NCBI RefSeq assembly: GCF_002288925.2
Contig: NW_022098031.1
Location: 15,737,274 to 15,801,273, forward strand
Source: Delphinapterus leucas
Lineage: Eukaryota; Chordata; Mammalia; Artiodactyla; Monodontidae
Reading direction: 5' to 3'
DNA length: 64,000 nucleotides
Shown one piece after another: positions 34,620-47,559 of the stretch. The notes beneath the pieces were generated by a model. That model was not told the DNA's origin. It worked only from the letters and a program-made list of their open reading frames with translations, and searched no databases. Position 1 is the first letter of the stretch. The number at the start of each line of letters is the position of its first letter. Position numbers and translations under genes: made by a program.

Positions 34620-37265
34620 GGGGTTTGCAGCTGCATTTCAATATTATTTCGCATTACTTGTGTTTCTACTGTAAACTAATTTAAGGAGAAGCTTTTGAGG
34701 TATAGAATAATAGTTTGAGAACATTCCCGAGCTAATTTTTGAGTCTAGAATAAACCATAACACAACTTAGCCAAAATGATCTTTAGCCAACTTTATACTT
34801 CCCGTCTCTCAGAAATTTTTATTTAATAGTGTTTTTACATATGGAACTAAATTGCCATTTAAAAACAAAAACCAAACATACTTATCCTACATCCTATTGT
34901 CTCACGAAGTGGAAGAATCGAACCAAAGAAATCTGTGTTTAGTATTATCAGATCCTGAGACGGAAGCAGTGCTCTTTTACGTATATGAGAATAAGAGATC
35001 TTTCTCATTAGGGAACAAAATATTGGAATAAGTTAGTCAGAAAGAGAAGTATGTTAAGAACAAACAAACTAACTGTGCGGTATGGGCATGATTCCAAGTG
35101 GACAGCAGTAGAATGTGGGCCCAAGGAAGGACTTGTCATGAAGTTTCTCCACATCTCAGCTAATTTATTCTTCTGCCTCATACTGTGTTGCTGTGAGATC
35201 ACGTGAACTGGTGGTTGAAAGCTCTGTGGATGAAATGCCTAAAAACAGATACTCTAATTCTGCATCATCATCCTTGCTGTGATACCTTGAAGCCTGGCCA
35301 GAAACTTGGTGGAAATCAAGTCATATAGTAGCTTATAGTGGGGATCAGAGGAGGATGTCCGCCCTCTGTTTCCCCAATGGAAAATAAGTAATCCCTCTTC
35401 TTGGGCAAGAAAGGAGGCAGGCAAGTGCATACCATGTTCATACTGAGCCTTTTGTAAAACTGACCAAAGGATTTCGCTCAAAGTGGGATTTCCACATTTG
35501 TGATATTCCTTTCATGCTGTCCTCAGGTTATCTGAATACCTGGTGGGTTGGGACAGGGAGTGGAAGTTGAGGGTAAAATTAGCAGTGAACCTGTGTCTTC
35601 AGGGAAGGCAACCAGGAGGATGACACCACTTTTTCCTGTAAGACAGCTGCTTCTAGAGTAGCCATCTCCAATCCATCAGTTAAAGACAGTTTTTTTTGAG
35701 TATATACCCTTAATATATGTGTTCATTTCTTGATATATAGCCATACTACTGAACATCCATCTAGTATACATTTAACAATTATAAAAACATGTTAAGGATT
35801 TAAAATATAATATAAAGACAATAAAGATGAAAAGGCAATATTTTAAAATATAACAGCTAACAGTTACATGGTGTTGATTATATGCCAGCCATTGTTCTGT
35901 GTGTTTTTTCATGCAGTAACCCATTTACTGCCTTGCTAAGAGCAGAGACTTCTTGTTTCCATTAGCTTATATTTCAAGGCACAATTCATCATTAACAATA
36001 GCAAGTATAATTCCATATTTCAGCTGTCTCCTTGAGCACATCAGATACTTTTGGCTAGAATGGTTATTATTATTTGTCAGATATGACTAGTTGTCATTGC
36101 TTGGAGTGGGAAGTGCCAGGTGTGACATGTTCTTTTTTGCTTATGTTTTCTATCAGCAATTTCTTTGCAGGGATTCTTAGAAACCTGTGCTCTATTTTGT
36201 GAGGGATAATTGAGTTAAAAACTTCATAATATAATGTGCAAGACCACTCCGTTGGGAGCACATGTACCCAGGAATAGGTCGCAATAAGCCAGAGCTAATA
36301 GAAGCGCCAGGGCACCAGTGCTCCATCATGTCCTGGAGACATACCGACCCCGTGAGGGCGCCAGTGTCAGCCTGTATGAGAAATACTAGCTAAGGTTAAT
36401 TTTCTTCTTCCACATTAAGTGAAACCATATGAAAGAATTTCTAATTCTAACGTTCTCCTCTTACATGCCGACTGAGCGTTTTAAGCTCCCCCTCGACTTT
36501 GCGTGCTCTCTTGTGGAAAGTGCTCATCTGGAAGGGAGAGCGGTGAAGCGGGCTTGCAAACTGTGAGCGCTTGTGTGGTGCGTATGAGATGCAAAGCCTG
36601 GTTTCTTTGAGCTGGTACCAGTGCGTCAAACCTCATTCTCTGGTATTCTTTGTGTTTCCTACCTTACATCTCAGCACTTCTGTCGGGCTCCACAGGAAAC
36701 AGTGGAGGTTTTCTCTAGAATATCCCCTTCTTTGTCAGCATGCTGGAAGAGGGGCTGCCTCATTGTCTGCTGCATGGCTCACGAAGGCTGTTTTGCCTGT
36801 GGGTCCCCCAGAGCTGAGGGGCATGTGATGTGGCTCCTGTTTCAATAGGGCTAAAACCGAGGCTACGGCTTTTCGACGTCCTTGCTTAGCTGTGCTGGAA
36901 TTACAGCGGAAGCTGCATGGACACAAGCTCTTGCCTTCGAACTTATTTTAGCTTGTTCAGTGGATACATTTCTGTTTGGTGCAATCTTCTTTAAAGGCCC
37001 AAGGAACCCTTCCCAGTTAAAACTTACTAAGTTCTGGCATTATATATGATCATGAAAATGGGAAAAAGAAAATAAGCAATATGATTAAAAAGCAGTTTCT
37101 AGAACTTTAGAGAAAGGAGGATATGACATTGAGCCTACTTTAGTGAAATCCTAAAAGAGAAACTATGAACTTTAAACTACCAATTTGTTACCTTCTGGAA
37201 TATTCCGTAGTCTTATTGCAGAGGTATTCCTGAAAAGGGGTGGGAATGTGTATGTATTATAAATT
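34620..37265. other. mostly unique intron
   Basis: About 2.6 kb with no young SINE. A weak MIR/L2-like trace lies at about 35855-35945. No exon is supported. Confidence 0.45.
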
Positions 37266-37330
37266 ACGTAGAAGGCTATCTTTTTTTTTTTTTTTTGGTA
37301 AAGGAAATAACTTAGAATGCAACTGGAAAA

Positions 37331-37732
37331 CTTTTTTTTTTTAAATTTTTATTTATTTATTTATTTTTATTTTTGGCTGCCTTGGGTCTTTGTTGCTGTG
37401 CGCGGGCTCTTCTCTAGTTGCGGCCAGCAGGGGCTACTCTTCGTTGAGGTTCCCGGGCTTCTCATTGGGTGGCTTCTCTTGTTGCAGTGCACGGGCTCTA
37501 GGCGCGCAGGCTTCAGTAGTTGTGGCACGTGGGCTCAGTAGTTGTGGCTTGTAGGCTCCAGAGCGCAGGCTCAGTAGTTGAGGCTCACGGGCTCTAGAGC
37601 ACAGGCTCAGTAGTTGTGGCACACGGGCTTAATTGCTCCGCGGCATGTGGGATCTTCCCGGACCAGGGCTCGAACCCGTGTCCCATGCACTGGCAGGCGG
37701 ATTCTTAACCACTGCGCCACCAGGGAAGTCCC
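37331..37732 (-). mobile_element. long CHR-type SINE, expanded variant
   Basis: Antisense long form, about 400 bp with tail. It carries four AGTAGTTG units where most copies here have two or three. Head ends CCACCAGGGAAGTCCC. Confidence 0.9.
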
Positions 37733-37844
37733 AAAATTCTTATTTCTTAAACTGCTGTATTGCTTTGAAAAAATAAATACGAATGAAAAAATACATTTTC
37801 TCCCTTCCTTTCTTTGTATATTTAGTAGTTATTGAGCTTTTAGT

Positions 37845-38300
37845 AGTTACTGAGTAATTCTATACCAGGGACGCCCTGGAATACCATAGTGAATGAGACA
37901 CACGTGAGTGTCCGAGTAGGCCGATACAGACACGTCCGGCAATTCCACACCAGTGGGATAAACACTGTTGTAGGGGGTGTACAGGGGCTGAGGTGGTCCA
38001 GGCAGGCTTGGTGAGGAGGTGATGCTTCCACTGAAAACTGAAGGATACGCAGTTCTCCAAGCAGAGGGCCAAAAATGAAGGCAGAAGGAAAACATGACAC
38101 TTATAGTCTTACAGGTGAGGCAGAGTTAGAAGAGAGAGGACGAGAGCATCCCTGACCACTGACAAGGAGCAAGAGAGGAGCAGCAGCTAGATCATGCAGA
38201 GCCCTTGAGCCCATGTGAGCATCTGGAAGACGGAAAAGGACTTTAAGAGCAGTAGAGGGTGATTGAAGGTTCTATGCCATGACAGAATACAGGTGTATTT
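37845..38300 (-). mobile_element. L2-like LINE remnant
   Basis: 'accatagtgaatgagacacacgtg', 'aggtggtccaggcaggcttggtgaggaggtgatgcttcc' and 'tagatcatgcagagcccttgagccc' follow antisense L2. Diverged. Confidence 0.6.
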
Positions 38301-39270
38301 GCAATGAAATTGCAGATTTGCGATGCTTTAAAAGCACTGTGTTCGTGTAACTTGGGATTTTTCAGTCCTCTCTGGTAGATTCCCAGCTCCAACCCCAGCT
38401 GCCTTATTCCCAGCTCAGACCCCTGACGTCAGTGTAGTCCCTTGATGCTGGTGTGACGTTGAGGAGGTGTTCATTCCTCAAGTTTCTCAGATCTGACTTT
38501 ATGCGTCAAACCATGCACTCTTATCTGAAAGGAACTGATGGCACCGTTTCGAGTAAAGAAGAGGGCGAGGGAGAATCGGGTCCTCGTATCCGTTTCGGAA
38601 TAAATGTATGGCACGTCCTGTTTGATCATGATACTTTAAAAAGTAGATCTGAATTCTCTGTTAATGTCTCGGTCCCATTTCAAACACCATACAGCTCACT
38701 CCAACCTCATATTTTTCCTTGAAATGTCTCATGAAGTCCTCTCTCCTGGCCCAGTGGTACTACCCTGACCAAGGCCCTCTTTGCCTCAGGACAGACCTCT
38801 GTGAGCCCCTTAAATTCTGGTGCTTCCTTTTCGCGGTGCACCTGCAGAACGTGTCGGCATCAGTGCTCCCTCAGCCCGGCTCTCAGCACTTTCAGGGGTG
38901 GAGGCATCTCATTACTCCTCATGTCCCAAGACAGCAAACTGGGGCTCCTGGTCTGCCTTGCTGGACTCCAGAACCTCACCCTGACCTGAACCTAACCCTC
39001 AAGGTCGGCCTTAATCAGGTCACTGTCCACAAGGGCCTCCATATATATATATTTCTCTTTTCACCTACATTGCCTATTAGTTCCTCCCTTTTCGCAGAAT
39101 ATTCTTTCTTTCAATCCACCATTGCCCAAGCACGTGGACAGACAGTCACAGACAATATGATGAATGCTGCAGTCAGGATGGGCACACGGGGCAGTGGGAG
39201 CTTCCAGGAGGAGGTGACAGTTAAGGTGATTACTAAAAGACAGGTGGAAAAAAAAAACCAAACAAACAAA
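38301..39270. other. intronic sequence without recognised gene
   Basis: A frame opens here and runs into the following SINE. It has no family resemblance and its last third is SINE, so it is not called. No other feature was seen. Confidence 0.5.
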
Positions 39271-39281
39271 AAAACCGGTAG

Positions 39282-39503
39282 GGCTTCCCTGGTGGCGCAG
39301 TGGTTGAGAGTCCACCTGCCAATGCAGGGGACACGGGTTCGTGCCCCGGTCCGGGAAGATCCCACATGCCGCGGTGCGGCTGGGCCCGTGAGCCATGGCT
39401 GCTGAGCCTGCGCATCCGGAGCCTGTTGCTCCGCAATGGGAGAGGCCACAACAGTGGGAGGCCCGCATACCGCAAAAAAACAAACAAACAAAAAATAAAT
39501 AAA
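39282..39503 (+). mobile_element. CHR-type short SINE, full length
   Basis: Sense copy with (CAAA)n/(TAAA)n tail. Intact A-box TGGCGCAGTGG and B-box-like GGTTCGTGCCC. Confidence 0.92.
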
Positions 39504-39799
39504 AGGTGGGGGGGAGGTGGACAGGGAGGGGTAGTCATGGTTTGCTGGGAGCTGCAAGCATTGTAGTTTTGCATGGGTGGGATTTGGGGTAAGAGATGGA
39601 ATGTGGAGAGAGAATCAGAGCCTGCAAACCCGGGCTCATAGCCTGGAGTCAGCCTGCAGGCCAGGTTGTTAGGCTGGTAAAAGACAGTGATGAGATTTTG
39701 TGTTTTTTGAAAAACTCAGGTTCCAGAGTGTAGAAGTGGATTCGTGAGCCAGGTGTCCATCAGGGCAAGCTTTCCCTCCAGGGCTGGGCGGAGTGTGGG

Positions 39800-40005
39800 G
39801 GTGTTAGAGCGTGGACTCTGATCCCAGCTGCATCGCTTAAGAGATGGTAACCTGGAGTGGTTACCCTCTCCGTCCCTCGTTTTCCTCCTGTAAAATGGGG
39901 ATAGTAACCACACCTCATAGGGTGGTTATTCCTAGGATTGTAGTAAGGATTAAATGAGCGAATATTTGTAAAGCATTTAGAATATCGCCTGTCAAATGAT
40001 GGGAA
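39800..40005 (+). mobile_element. MIR SINE remnant
   Basis: 'gcgtggactctgatcccagctgcatcgc', 'tcctcctgtaaaatggggatagtaaccacacctcatagg' and 'attaaatgagcgaatatttgtaaagcattt' match MIR nearly end to end. Confidence 0.85.
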
Positions 40006-40429
40006 GGGTGCTCTAGGCCCGTAACTGGCTGTGTCTGTGCCTCGTGGTCTTTTAGACTCTAATAGCTGAGCTGGCATCTGCGTGTGTGGTGAGAGCCGGC
40101 TTTGTCGTTATTTCCCCACGTAGTATATCACTCACTTGAAGTTCCTGCCATAGGAGGACAGTGAAGATTTTGAAAACTCTTGATGGGCTTGGTTTTATCT
40201 AGTTCAAAGGCTTTCAACATTTTATTTTAAACTGTCGAATTCTTTTATCCAAAATCTTTTGCAAAACCTTGATGTTCATAACTGATGAAACTGTGCTGCT
40301 CTGGTTGGAATAATAGTCATAGGGACTCATCACTTCAACAGCCACTAACCTTCCTCTTTCCTAAGGTACCTATTTAGAACTAAGGAACACAGTTTGGATA
40401 CCGCTGCTCTGATCAGTTTAGGGAAATGT

Positions 40430-40524
40430 AAGTGACTCATCCAAGGTCATACAGTGAACCCATGGCAGATTTGGGACTAGAATGTAGGTCACCTGATGGC
40501 TTAGCAGCCCCCTTTCCATTAGAC
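40430..40524 (-). mobile_element. MIR SINE remnant
   Basis: 'agtgactcatccaaggtcatacagtgaacc...tgggactagaatgtaggt' follows the reverse complement of MIR. Confidence 0.65.
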
Positions 40525-40640
40525 CAGGGGTTCTCAACTGTGACTGCTCATTAGAACCCCCGGGAAGCGTTAAAGAAGACGAATGGTGGGGTGCCACCTT
40601 CAGAGACACTGCTTTTAATGGGTCTGGGCTTGGCCCCTGC
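40525..40640 (+). mobile_element. MER5A-like hAT-Charlie remnant
   Basis: CAGGGGTTCTCAACTGTGAC ... GGGTCTGGGCTTGGCCC follows the MER5 consensus. 3' end lost or diverged. Confidence 0.7.
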
Positions 40641-42480
40641 ATCAACCTGTGCTGGATTTTTTCAGCCTACACTTGATTTGTGGAAAGAAACTTTCTTTGT
40701 GGAAAAAATTATGTCTTACAAGTTTTAGCTGTGAAAATTATTAATTGCATTTAAAAAATTTGCTGTACCAGACTTTATAGCAGTGTGCAGAGGTGTTCTC
40801 AAAAGGAGAATGTTGAGCCCTTCTGAGCCCCATGTCAGAAGTCCCTCAACCAAGCTGCCTCGTGACTGTTTAAAAATTCCCCAGATATTTTGTCAGCTGG
40901 TGGTGGTGTCTGTAGCTGAAGAATGCTCTGCGTTGTTGAAGGAAATGGTTGGATTACGTGTCAGAAATATTACAGAGTTGCTTTTTTTAAAATGTAGCAT
41001 TCCATGGCAGTGTGGCTCGTTATTTCATGGGGCTTAATCTTCTTTGATTCAAATCATGACTCTGGAAACATGATAAATTTGGTGTCACAGAATCTGTGCC
41101 CAGACACTGACATGACTGCTGCTATCCTGTCTCTCACCTGCCCCTACTGCAGCTTCCTCAAAGGTGCTTGCTGGGTTTTAATTTAATCAGGTATAGAAGG
41201 ACTGTGTGCCTAGGTTTCACTCAGGTGGCCTTGGGCCCTTTGGGGAATTGGATGTGATGAGCAAGGAATCCTTTCCTTTTGCCCCTTTTCCCTATTTGTG
41301 GGGATGTAATATGGCAGTATGTACTTTACTAATGCAGCAAGTAACAGGAGCTAGCAGTGGGGTTGGCAATCCTTGCAAAGTAGTGATGAACATAAATGAT
41401 AATTCAAAATGTGCAGATGGACAGTGCTATTTCTATTGGTGACCAGGTCACAGATACTGCTAATACCGCTGTGCGGTGTTGCCTTACATTCTCAATATGG
41501 GGAAATGACAAATTTCAGAGGTCTGTGGAAATAAAGATGGATTCATGTGAATTCTATCCACAGATGCCCTGAATTAAGAACATTTTCCTGGGGGTTCAGG
41601 TTTATTCCCAATGGATATCCACTTCTACCTACTTCATATTCTTTTCTGTGCCTTTGCCTTACTTATGTGGGCTCCTTCTTCCTGCCACGTATGCCACAAG
41701 TCCCAGGATACTATGTACCCATGCTTCTCCATGTGCCCAGCTCTTGTTACAGAATCTCACAACAGTGGCTCATCGAAAGGTCATGAAGCCCACATGACAG
41801 CTTTTCCAGGGCCTGTGCAGCATCCCGAGCCAGACCTCAAGGGCCCAGGCTCCTGCTGACCTCCTGCCCCACACCCTGGGCTGCAGCTTTCAGCCTTTTT
41901 GGCAAGAGGGTTATGCTACCTCCAGGAGTCACTACTGTGACCCAGGCAGGAAGAAAGGGGGAAGGATAAAGGGGAAAAGACCAGGCCCATTGATTTGTCC
42001 TTTTTGTCAAGAAATCTGTAAGTTTCCTGGAAGTGTCCACCCAGGACACTTCTTGCAGCTCATTGGCCAAGTGAGGCCAGTGAGGCTATGTGACCACACA
42101 GAGCTGCGAGGGAGTCTGGGGTGTATTTTTGGTGGATATGTTGCTGTCCCAAACAGAATCAGTAGTGAGGAGGAGGGAGGATAGACCCTGGATGAGCATC
42201 TACCAGAATCAGCCCCATCACCTGAGCCTCCTGGTGCTTCCCTCTCCTGGGCTGCCATATCACTTCTCAGTCCATCCAAATTCTACTTGTCCTGTCTTCA
42301 AGGCCCACCTCTCCCCCACTTCCCCAGCCCACACTGGTCTATCCTTCTTAAACCTTGAACTTGCAGGATTAGCAGAGGCATCAGAGTCTTCTAAAGAAGT
42401 TCCCTCACCCCTGCCACTTTGGTGAAGAACTGAAGCCCAGAAAATAACTTACCTGAGATCGTATTGTAATGGTAATGACA
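40641..42480. other. mostly unique intron
   Basis: About 1.8 kb with no supported exon and no young repeat. Confidence 0.45.
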
Positions 42481-42496
42481 GCAGCACCCCCAACGC

Positions 42497-42686
42497 CACA
42501 CACGCACACACACACACACATACGCGCGCACACACGCGTGCATACACGCACACACACACGCACACACATACACACGCAGCACGCACACATGCACACACAC
42601 GCATGCGTGCACACACGCGTACGCACACACGCGCACACAGCAGTGCACACGCAGCACACACGCATACACACACGCGCACGCGCGCC
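42497..42686. repeat. compound CA/CG microsatellite
   Basis: About 190 bp of almost uninterrupted alternating purine-pyrimidine: CACACA runs interspersed with CGCG, CGCA, TGCA and CATA. The Cys/Val/His-rich open frames it generates on both strands are artefacts. Confidence 0.95.
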
Positions 42687-42714
42687 CGGTTGCTCCAAAT
42701 GTGTTACTTAGCTG

Positions 42715-42875
42715 CTGACTAGGCATAAATTAGCACTTAACCTTCCCAGTACCTCTGCCATAAGGTAGCTATCACCTGCCTTTTAGCTCCTAGGAAACCA
42801 TGGCACAGAGGTGTTAAGCAACAGGGACGTCCAGCTCTAGAGTGACCCAGACAGGGTCCAGGGCCTGGACTGCCT
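42715..42875 (-). mobile_element. MIR SINE remnant
   Basis: 'cataaggtagctatcacctgccttttagctcctaggaaaccatggcacagaggtgttaagcaac' is a diverged antisense MIR core. Confidence 0.65.
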
Positions 42876-43539
42876 TCCTCTCCTTGCTCTGTCTCCCACT
42901 CAGCTGATTGGTATTGAAGATCCCATTTGAGTCCAGATCTCCTAATCCTTCGGTCATTGTTTTTTCCACTTAACTTTCCTCTGAGATAATGTGCTTGTTC
43001 CTTCTCTTTATGGTGCTTTTAGTCATTCATAAGTGTTTCTTCCTGCCTGGATTTGATTGAGTGTCTTATTAGGGTGGTAGTTACCTCCTAACTGACATCC
43101 TCACTTTCACCCTTTATTCCGTCCTAATCCTCGCAGCGTAGCTTGAATGACCTTTTTTTTTTTTTTAATCTTTTTTGGAGTATAATTGCTTCACAATATT
43201 GTGTTAGCTTCTGTTGTGCAACAAAGTGAATCAGCCATATGCATACATATGTCCCCATATCCCCTCTCTCTTGTGTCTCCCTCCTACCCTCCCTATCCCA
43301 CCCCTCTAGGTGGTCACAAAGCACCGAGCTGATCTCCCTGTGCTATGAGGCTGCTTCCCACTAGCTATTTTACATTTGGTAGTGTATGTATGTCCATGCC
43401 ACTCTCTCACTTCGTCCCAGCTTACCTTTCCCCCTCCCTGTGTCCTCAAGTCCATTCTCTACGCCTGCGTCTTTATTGCTTTTCTGCCCCTAGCTTCTTC
43501 AGAACCATTTTTTTTTTTTTTTTTTAGATTCCATATATA

Positions 43540-46500
43540 ACTGTTAGCATACAGTATTTGTTTTCCTGTTTCTGACTTAACTTCACTCTGTATGACAGAC
43601 TCTAGGTCCATCCACCTCACTACAAATAACTCAATTTCATTTCCGTTTATGGTTGAGCAATATTCCATTGTATATATGTGTCACATCTTCTTTATCCATT
43701 CATCTGATGATGGACACTTAGGTTGCTTCCATGTCCTGGCTATTGTAAATAGAGCTGCAAGGAACATTGTGGTACATGGCTCTTTTTTTTTTTTGCGGTA
43801 CGCGGGCCTCTCCCGTTGTGGAGCACAGGCTCCGGACACGCAGGCTCAGCGGCCATGGCTTACAGGCCCAGCTGCTCCGCGGCATGTGAGATCTTCCCGG
43901 ACTGGGTCACGAACCCGTGTCCCCCGCATTGGCAGGCAGACTCTCAACCACTGTGCCACCAGGGAAGCCCGGTACATGACTCTTTTTGAATTATGATTTT
44001 CTCAGGGTATATGCCCAGTAGTGGGATTGCTGGGTCATATGGTATTTCTATTTTTGGTTTTTTAAGGAACCTCCATACTCTTCTCTGTAGTGGTTGTATC
44101 AGTTTACATTCCCACCAACAGTGCAGGAGGGTTCCCTTTTCAGCACACCCTTTCCAGCATTTATTGTTTATACATTTTTTCATAATGGCCATTCTGACCA
44201 TTTTCATTGTAGTTTTGATTTGCATTTCTCTGATAATTAGTGATGTTGAGCATCTTTTCATATGCCTTTGGCCATCTGTATGTCTTCTCTGGTGAAATGT
44301 CTATTTAGGTCTTCTGCCCATTTTTTAATTGAATTGTTTGTTTTTTTGGTATTGAGCTCCATGAGCTGTTTATATATTTTGGAGATTAACCCTTTGTCCG
44401 TTGTTTAATTTGCAAATATTTTCTCCCATCCTGAGGGTTGTCTTTTCGTCGTTTATGGTTTCCTTTGCTGTGCAAAAGCTTTGAAGTTAATTAGGTCCCA
44501 TTTGTTTATTTTTGTTTTTATTTCCATTACTCTAGGAGATGGGTCAGAAAAGATGTTGCTGTGGTTTATGTCAAAGAGTGTTTTTCCTGTGTTTTCCTCT
44601 ACGAGTTTTAGTGTCCTGTCTTATATTTAGGTCTTTAATCCATTTTGAGTTTATATTTGTGTATGGTGTTGGGTAGTGTTCTAATTTCATTCTTTTACAT
44701 GTAGCTGTTCAGTTTTCCCAGCACCATTTATTGAAGAGGCTGTCTTTCTCCATTGTATGTTCCTTCCTCCGTTGTCATAAATTAGGTGACCATATGTGCG
44801 TGGGTTTATCTCTGGGCTTTCTATCCCGTACCATTGATTTATATTTCTGTTTTTGTGCCACTACCATAGTGTCTTGATTACTGTAGCTTTGTAATATAGT
44901 TTGAAGTTGGGGAGCCTGATTTGTCTAGGTCCATTTTTCTTCCTCAAGATTGCTTTGGCTATTTGAGGTCTTTTGTGTTTCCATACGAATTGTAAAATTT
45001 TTGTTCTAATTCTGTGAAGAATGCCATTGATAGTTTGATAGGGATTGCGTTGAATCTGTAGATTGCTTTGGGTAGTATAGTCATTTTCACCATATTGATT
45101 CTTCCAATCAAAGAGCATGGTATATTTCTCCGTCTGTTTGTGTCATCTTTGATTTCTCTCATCAGTGTTGTATAGTTTTCTGAGTACAGGTCTTTCGCCT
45201 CCTTAGATAGGTTTATTCCTAGGTATTTTATTCTTTTTGTTGCGATAGCAAATGGGATGGTTTCCTTAATTTCTCTTTCTCATTTTTCCTTGTTAGTGTA
45301 TAGGAATGCCAGAGATTTCTGTGCATTAATTTTGTATCCTGCAACCTTACCAAATTCATTGATTAGTTCTAGTAGTTTTTTGGTGGCATCTTTAGGATTT
45401 TCTGTGTATAGTATCATGTTGTCTGCAAACACTGACCGTTTTACTTCTTGTGTTCCAATTTCTATTCCTTTTATTTCTTTTTCTTCTCTGATTGCTGTGG
45501 CTAGGACTTCCAAAACTATGTTGAATAAGAGTGGCGAGAATGGGCATCCTTGTCTTGTTCCTGATCTTAGTGGAAATGCCTTCAGTTTTCACCATTGAGA
45601 ATGATGCTTGTTGTGGGTTTGTCATATATGGTCTTTATTATGTTGAGGTAGGTTCCCTCTAAGCCCACTTTCTGGAGAGTTTTTTTATCATAAGTGGGTG
45701 TTGAATTTTGTCAGAAGCTTTTTCTGCATCTCTTGAGATGATCATATGGTTTTTATTCCTTAATTTGTTAATGTGGTATATCACATTGATTGATTTGTGT
45801 ATATTGAAGAATCTTTGCATCCCTGGGATAAATCCGACTTGATCATGGTGTATGATCCTTTTAATATGTTGTTGGATTCTGTTTGCTAGTATTTTATTCA
45901 GGATTTTTGCCTCTATGTTCATAAGTGATATTGGTCTATAATTTTCTTTTTTGTGTGATATCTTTGTCTGGTTTTGGTATCAGGGTGGTGGTGGCTTCAC
46001 AGAATGAATTTGGGAGTGTTCTTCCCTCTGCAGTTTTTTGGAAGAGTTTGAGAAGGATCGGTGTTAGCTCTTCTCTAAATGTTTGTTAGAATTCGCCTGT
46101 GAAGCCATCTGGTCCTGGAGTTCTGTTTGTTGGAAGATTTTTACTTACAGTTTCAATTTCATTACTTGTGATAGGTCTGTTTATATTTTCTAATTCTTCC
46201 TAGTTCTGTCTTGGAAAATTGTACCTTTCAAAGAATTTGTCCATTTGTTCGTGGTTGTCAGTTTTATTGGCATATAGTTGTTGTAGTAGTCTCTTATAAT
46301 CCTTTGTATTTCTGTGGTGTCAGTTGTGATTTCTCCTTTTTCATTTCTAATTTTATTGGTTTATGTCCTCTCCCTTTTTTTCTTGATGAGTCTGGATAAG
46401 AGTTTGTCAATTTTGTTTATTTTCTCAAAGAACTAGATTTTAGTATTATTGATCTTTGCTATTGTTTTCTTCATTTCTATTTCATTTATTTCTTCTCTGA

Positions 46501-47500
46501 TCTTTATGATTTCTTTCCTTCTAACTTTGGGTTTTCTTTGTTCTCTTTCTCTAGTTGCTTTAGGTGTAGTGTTAGATTGTTTATTTGAGATTTTTCTCGT
46601 TTCTTGAGGTGAGATTGAATTGCTATAGCTTCCATCTTAAAACTGCTTTTGCTGCATCCCATAGGTTTTAGGTCATTGAGTTTTCGTTGTCATTTGTTTC
46701 TATGTATTTTTTAAATTTCTTCTTTGATTTCTTCAGTGATCTCTTGGTTATTTAGTAGCGCACTGTTTAGGCTCCATGTATTTGTTTTTTCCCTATAATT
46801 GATTTCCAGTCTCATAGCGTTGTGGTCAGAAAAGATGCTGGATATGATTTCAATTTTCTGAGGCTTGATTTGTGACCCAAGATGTTATCTATCCTGGAGA
46901 ATGTTCCATGTGTGCTTGAGAAGAAAGTATACTCTGCCACTTTTGGGTGGACTGTCCTATAAATATCAATTAAATCTATCTGGTCTATTGTGTCATTTAA
47001 AGCTTGTGTTTCCTTGTTTATTTTCTGTTTGGATGATCTGTCCATTGGTGTAAGTGGGGTATTAATGTCCCCTACTATTACTGTGTTACTGTTGATTCCC
47101 CCTTTCATGGTTGTTAGCATTTGCCTTATGTATTGAGGTGCTCCTATGTTGGGTGTATGAACATTTATAATTGTTATATCTTTTTCTTGGATTGATCCCT
47201 TGATCACTGTGTAGTGTCCTTCCTTATCTCTTGTTAACAGTCTTTATTTTAAAGCCTATTTTATCTGATACAGGTATTGCTACTCCAGCTTTCTTTTGAT
47301 TTCCATTTGCATGGAATATCTTTTTCCATCCCTTCACTTTCAGTCTGTATGTGTCCCTAGGTCTGAAGTGGGTTTCTTGTAGACGGCCTATATATGGGTC
47401 TTGCTTTTTTGTCCATTCAGCCAGTCTGTGTCTTTTGGTTGGGGCATTTAATCCATTTACATTCAAGGTTATTATCGATAGGTATGTTCATATTACCATT
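43540..47500 (-). pseudogene. L1 ORF2 remnant (endonuclease/reverse transcriptase), inactive
   Basis: Pieces of ORF2p appear in order on the minus strand. They are the N-terminal endonuclease (47224-47466 with NVNGLNAP and LQETHF), more endonuclease (46812-47207 with GDINTPL and SRIDNILGHK), reverse transcriptase start (45659-45922 with [21 protein letters not shown]), RT catalytic block (45280-45513) and the C-terminal part (43944-44261, then the tail MEYCSTINGNEIELF at 43459-43668). Frameshifts and stops separate the pieces. Two key residues are changed: the endonuclease histidine of the S-x-I-D-H motif is Asn, and the RT FADD motif reads FADN. A SINE interrupts the C-terminal coding region at 43788-43970. 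Confidence 0.92.
43788..43970 (-). mobile_element. CHR-type short SINE nested in L1
   Basis: Antisense (same orientation as its host L1). It lacks about 20 bp near the 3' end of the body (CCTCTCCCGTTGTGG follows GCGGTACGCGGG directly). 17-bp duplication GGTACATGGCTCTTTTT / GGTACATGACTCTTTTT at 43771-43787 and 43971-43987, both inside L1 sequence. Confidence 0.94.
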
Positions 47501-47559
47501 TTCTTAATTGTTTTGGGTTTGTTTTTGTGGGTCTTTTTCTTCTCTTGTGTTTCCTGCCT

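Noticed and set aside
38719..39405. Longest uninterrupted plus-strand frame (228 aa)
   Set aside because: No start context, splice sites or family resemblance. Its last part translates a CHR SINE, and adjacent frames do the same at other SINEs.
42391..42726. Cys/Val- and His/Thr-rich frames
   Set aside because: Direct translation of the CA/CG microsatellite on both strands.
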